DNA from: an uncultured bacterium
GTDB lineage: Bacteria; Patescibacteriota; Saccharimonadia; Saccharimonadales; Saccharimonadaceae
Length of the DNA: 64,000 nucleotides
Reading direction: 5' to 3'
Assembly: GCA_938017895.1 (NCBI GenBank)
Contig: CALIJI010000011.1
Span: 1-64,000 of the forward strand
This document shows, in pieces, positions 62,139 through 64,000 of this stretch. A program made the translations under genes and the position numbers. The notes under the pieces are model-generated. The model saw only the letters and a program-made list of their open reading frames with translations, did no database searches and was not told the origin of the DNA. Each line of letters opens with the position of its first letter. The first letter of the stretch is position 1.

Positions 62139-63146
62139 TTAAATATTTGCAGCTACATCAGAGACAATTTCAACCAACCGGTTAGAATAACCCCACTCAT
62201 TATCATACCAAGCTACAACTTTTACAAGATTACCAGCAACCACATTTGTAAGATTTAAATCAATAATACACGAAAATGAACTACCTTTAAAATCGCTCGA
62301 AACTAACGGTTCGTCAGTTACACCTAAAATACCTTGGTAAAAAGGCTCTTTAGCTGCCCGCTGAAATAAATCATTAATTTCTTCCTTTGAGACATTTTGG
62401 CGTAAAACGGCTGTAATATCAGACAACGACACAGTCGGAGTTGGCACTCTCACACTCAATCCATCAAACTTACCCTCAAGCGAAGGAATAACTTTCGCCG
62501 TAGCAATTGCCGCACCAGTTGTTGTCGGTACGATATTTTCTGCCGCCGAACGAGCTTCACGTAAATCTTTAGCTGGCGCATCAAGAAGTCGCTGACTCGC
62601 AGTATAAGAATGAACGGTAGTCATCATTGACTTTTCGACGCCAAATTCACGCTCTAATATCGCCATAATTGGCGCAATACAATTAGTCGTGCAACTTGCA
62701 TTACTAATAATTTCATCACTTCGACTTAGAGTGTTTTCATTTACCCCTAACACAATAAATTTAGCACCTTCGCCTTTAGCTGGCGCAGAAATCACCACTT
62801 TTTTTGCTCCAGCGCTAATATGAGTGCGAGCTTTCGCAGGATCGACAAAAAGACCTGTAGCCTCAATCACAACATCAATACCAAGCTCATTCCATGGCAA
62901 GCCAGATGGATCTTTTTCGTTCAAAACACGGATTTTTTTGCCAGCTACAACTAGAGAGTCCTCCGTGTAAGTCACTTCTTGGTGATAGTTTCCATAAGTA
63001 CTGTCATGTTTTAATAGATACGCTAAAGTTTTTGTATCTGTCAAATCATTAATAGCGACAATCTCAATGTCGTCTCGCTCAAAAGCGATCTTAAAAGCAT
63101 TGCGACCAATTCGCCCAAAACCATTGATTGCTATTTTTTTAGACAT
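62139..63146 (-). CDS. gap: Glyceraldehyde-3-phosphate dehydrogenase
   Basis: 335 aa. NGFGRIGRNAFK is the NAD fold; the Asp of AINDLTD near residue 33 indicates NAD preference. SNASCTTNCIAP holds the catalytic Cys, and WYDNEWGYSNRLVE the inorganic-phosphate region. Oxidises glyceraldehyde-3-P to 1,3-bisphosphoglycerate. Opens the sugar-phosphate operon; Shine-Dalgarno AGGAG. It links pentose-phosphate products (via rpiB, rpe) to lower glycolysis. Confidence 0.98.
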   Translation of the reverse strand: MSKKIAINGFGRIGRNAFKIAFERDDIEIVAINDLTDTKTLAYLLKHDSTYGNYHQEVTYTEDSLVVAGKKIRVLNEKDPSGLPWNELGIDVVIEATGLFVDPAKARTHISAGAKKVVISAPAKGEGAKFIVLGVNENTLSRSDEIISNASCTTNCIAPIMAILEREFGVEKSMMTTVHSYTASQRLLDAPAKDLREARSAAENIVPTTTGAAIATAKVIPSLEGKFDGLSVRVPTPTVSLSDITAVLRQNVSKEEINDLFQRAAKEPFYQGILGVTDEPLVSSDFKGSSFSCIIDLNLTNVVAGNLVKVVAWYDNEWGYSNRLVEIVSDVAANI

Positions 63147-63256
63147 TTTGTCTCCTTTTATATTTTAAAATTTCTCCCACTATTTTAACATAAACAATTT
63201 GCAAAATCCAGATTTAAATCGTTGATTTTTTATTACACTTATGATAATATCCTGAT

Positions 63257-63694
63257 ATGAAAAATATATTCTCTACATTTAAACAAAAGATAAAATTTGA
63301 CTGGATAAAATTCTTTATAGTTTTATCAATTTTCAACTTGGTCCTAACAATATCTTGCTTTGCTTTTACAATTTATTCAAATTATATGAGTTCCGAAAGC
63401 CAAATAAAATGGATGGCTGGAACACATAGACTTATTAGCCTTAACTCTGATCATATTCGCTGCCTAGAAACTGGCGGAAATATAAACGCAGAAAATCCTC
63501 AGTGTATTTATGCTAAGATGACGGCAAAATCAGGAAATTGCCAATATGATAAAGACGGCAAAATCGATGAAACTTATTGGGATAAAAATGCTATCAAAGA
63601 ATGCAAGGAATCTCAAGAACTTAGCAAAAAATTAGAGAAACTTTACGGAGAAAACTGGTTCGAAAAAGTTTTTGAAAATACAAAAAATCACTAG
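63257..63694 (+). CDS. Single-pass membrane protein of unknown function (145 aa)
   Basis: One membrane segment (~18-42, FFIVLSIFNLVLTISCFAFTI) with basic inside, then a ~100-residue outer domain containing four Cys (HIRCLETGG, NPQCIYAK, GNCQYDKDG, IKECKES) that could form two disulfides, plausible given the DsbA-like protein in this window. TGATAATAT ends 6 nt before ATG (leaderless). No family is recognised. Confidence 0.65.
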   Translation: MKNIFSTFKQKIKFDWIKFFIVLSIFNLVLTISCFAFTIYSNYMSSESQIKWMAGTHRLISLNSDHIRCLETGGNINAENPQCIYAKMTAKSGNCQYDKDGKIDETYWDKNAIKECKESQELSKKLEKLYGENWFEKVFENTKNH

Positions 63695-63807
63695 ACTTAT
63701 TAAAAATAGTTTGTCATTCAGTAACTTAAAAGTAATCCATGAACTACGCCTAAAATATCTCAAAAGATTAACTAAGATATACTAACAAGTAATAATGAAA
63801 GGTTAAA

Positions 63808-64000
63808 ATGCCCCGAAATATAGAAATAAAGGCTAAAATCGAAGATTATCAACAAACAAAAAAGATATTCGCAAAAATAACTCAAGATAAACCCGTAAAA
63901 TTAGATCAGCGTGATATTTTTTATAATCTTAAATCTTATAGGCTAAAAATGCGAACGATAAATAACGATAGTCATGAATTGATATTTTATAGTCGTCCTA
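63808..64000 (+). CDS. CYTH-domain protein, N-terminal part (runs off the window)
   Basis: About 64 residues are visible. MPRNIEIKAKI is the EXEXK opening of CYTH proteins, and DQRDIFYNLKSYRLKMR plus ELIFYSRP match the next conserved strands (Asp-x-F/Y-Y, RLKxR, x-YxRP). CYTH proteins bind triphosphates at a tunnel with a metal ion (class IV adenylate cyclases, thiamine triphosphatases, inorganic triphosphatases). Shine-Dalgarno GAAAGG; -10 TATACT upstream. The substrate cannot be judged from this part. Confidence 0.8.
   Translation, partial: MPRNIEIKAKIEDYQQTKKIFAKITQDKPVKLDQRDIFYNLKSYRLKMRTINNDSHELIFYSRP

Noticed and set aside
1..64000. Recoded TGA codons (as in Gracilibacteria/Absconditabacteria)
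   Set aside because: TGA ends genes in tight ATGA overlaps (for example at 7410 and 54585) and conserved Gly or Trp sites use ordinary codons.

Overview
The window looks like part of the small, dense, AT-rich chromosome of a Patescibacteria/CPR bacterium, most likely a Saccharibacteria (TM7) lineage. This is an inference. It rests on long runs of housekeeping genes with little spacing, on the str and S10 operons being broken into pieces (rpsJ, rpsL-rpsG, fusA and tuf all sit apart), on RNase J, on a thymidylate kinase-RNase H fusion, on the absence of biosynthetic pathways, and on normal use of TGA as stop, which argues against the Gracilibacteria/Absconditabacteria that recode it. No rRNA is present. 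There is one tRNA, tRNA-Leu(TAG). Most genes lie on the minus strand.

Layout. 1-2070: the 5' part of an anaerobic ribonucleotide reductase gene (nrdD) that reads like a firmicute gene, a small overlapping upstream ORF, two small membrane proteins, and rpsJ. 2677-9674: a four-gene accessory operon, in transcription order MoxR-type AAA+ ATPase, 8-blade beta-propeller, metallopeptidase-like/vWA protein, 7-blade beta-propeller. 9761-27490: tuf, a cysteine desulfurase-like gene with a DsbA-like thiol protein, fusA, tRNA-Leu, recG, tmk-rnhA, rpoC and rpoB. 27491-35957: small accessory genes, trigger factor, a SpoU methyltransferase, a flavoprotein, a phospholipase C-like protein, rsmD, a TMEM175-like channel and a decayed small gene. 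35970-42250: rpsG-rpsL, ogt, a GalU-like nucleotidyltransferase, nusA and rnj. 42372-52953: a CobW GTPase, an M1 aminopeptidase with a phosphohexomutase, a class A PBP, tyrS and envelope-associated small proteins. 53068-58960: gatCAB with an inserted membrane HEPN-like gene, and uvrB. 59006-63146: an operon of gap, rpiB, rpe-like, PfkB kinase, an unknown gene and a SLOG-family protein. The window ends in a CYTH-domain gene.

How they work together. Most genes serve transcription (RNAP beta/beta', NusA), translation (EF-Tu, EF-G, S7, S10, S12, TyrRS, GatCAB), repair (RecG, UvrB, Ogt), sugar phosphate metabolism and the cell wall. The standout accessory unit is the MoxR/vWA/propeller operon. It resembles MoxR-vWA chaperone pairs and the MoxR-vWA-propeller conflict systems known from comparative genomics, but carries two paralogous propellers with nearly identical blades and different blade number, and a zincin-like HELSH motif in the vWA partner.

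Two other themes run through the window. First, genes begin in two ways: at least ten seem leaderless (an extended -10 box 6-9 nt before ATG), while many others carry a stem-loop in the 5' leader, in several cases right at the predicted transcript start, followed by a strong Shine-Dalgarno. Second, some core proteins have odd key residues: beta' lacks the cysteines of both zinc sites, EF-G has NKIN in place of NKxD, and S12 has proline at the streptomycin-site lysine.
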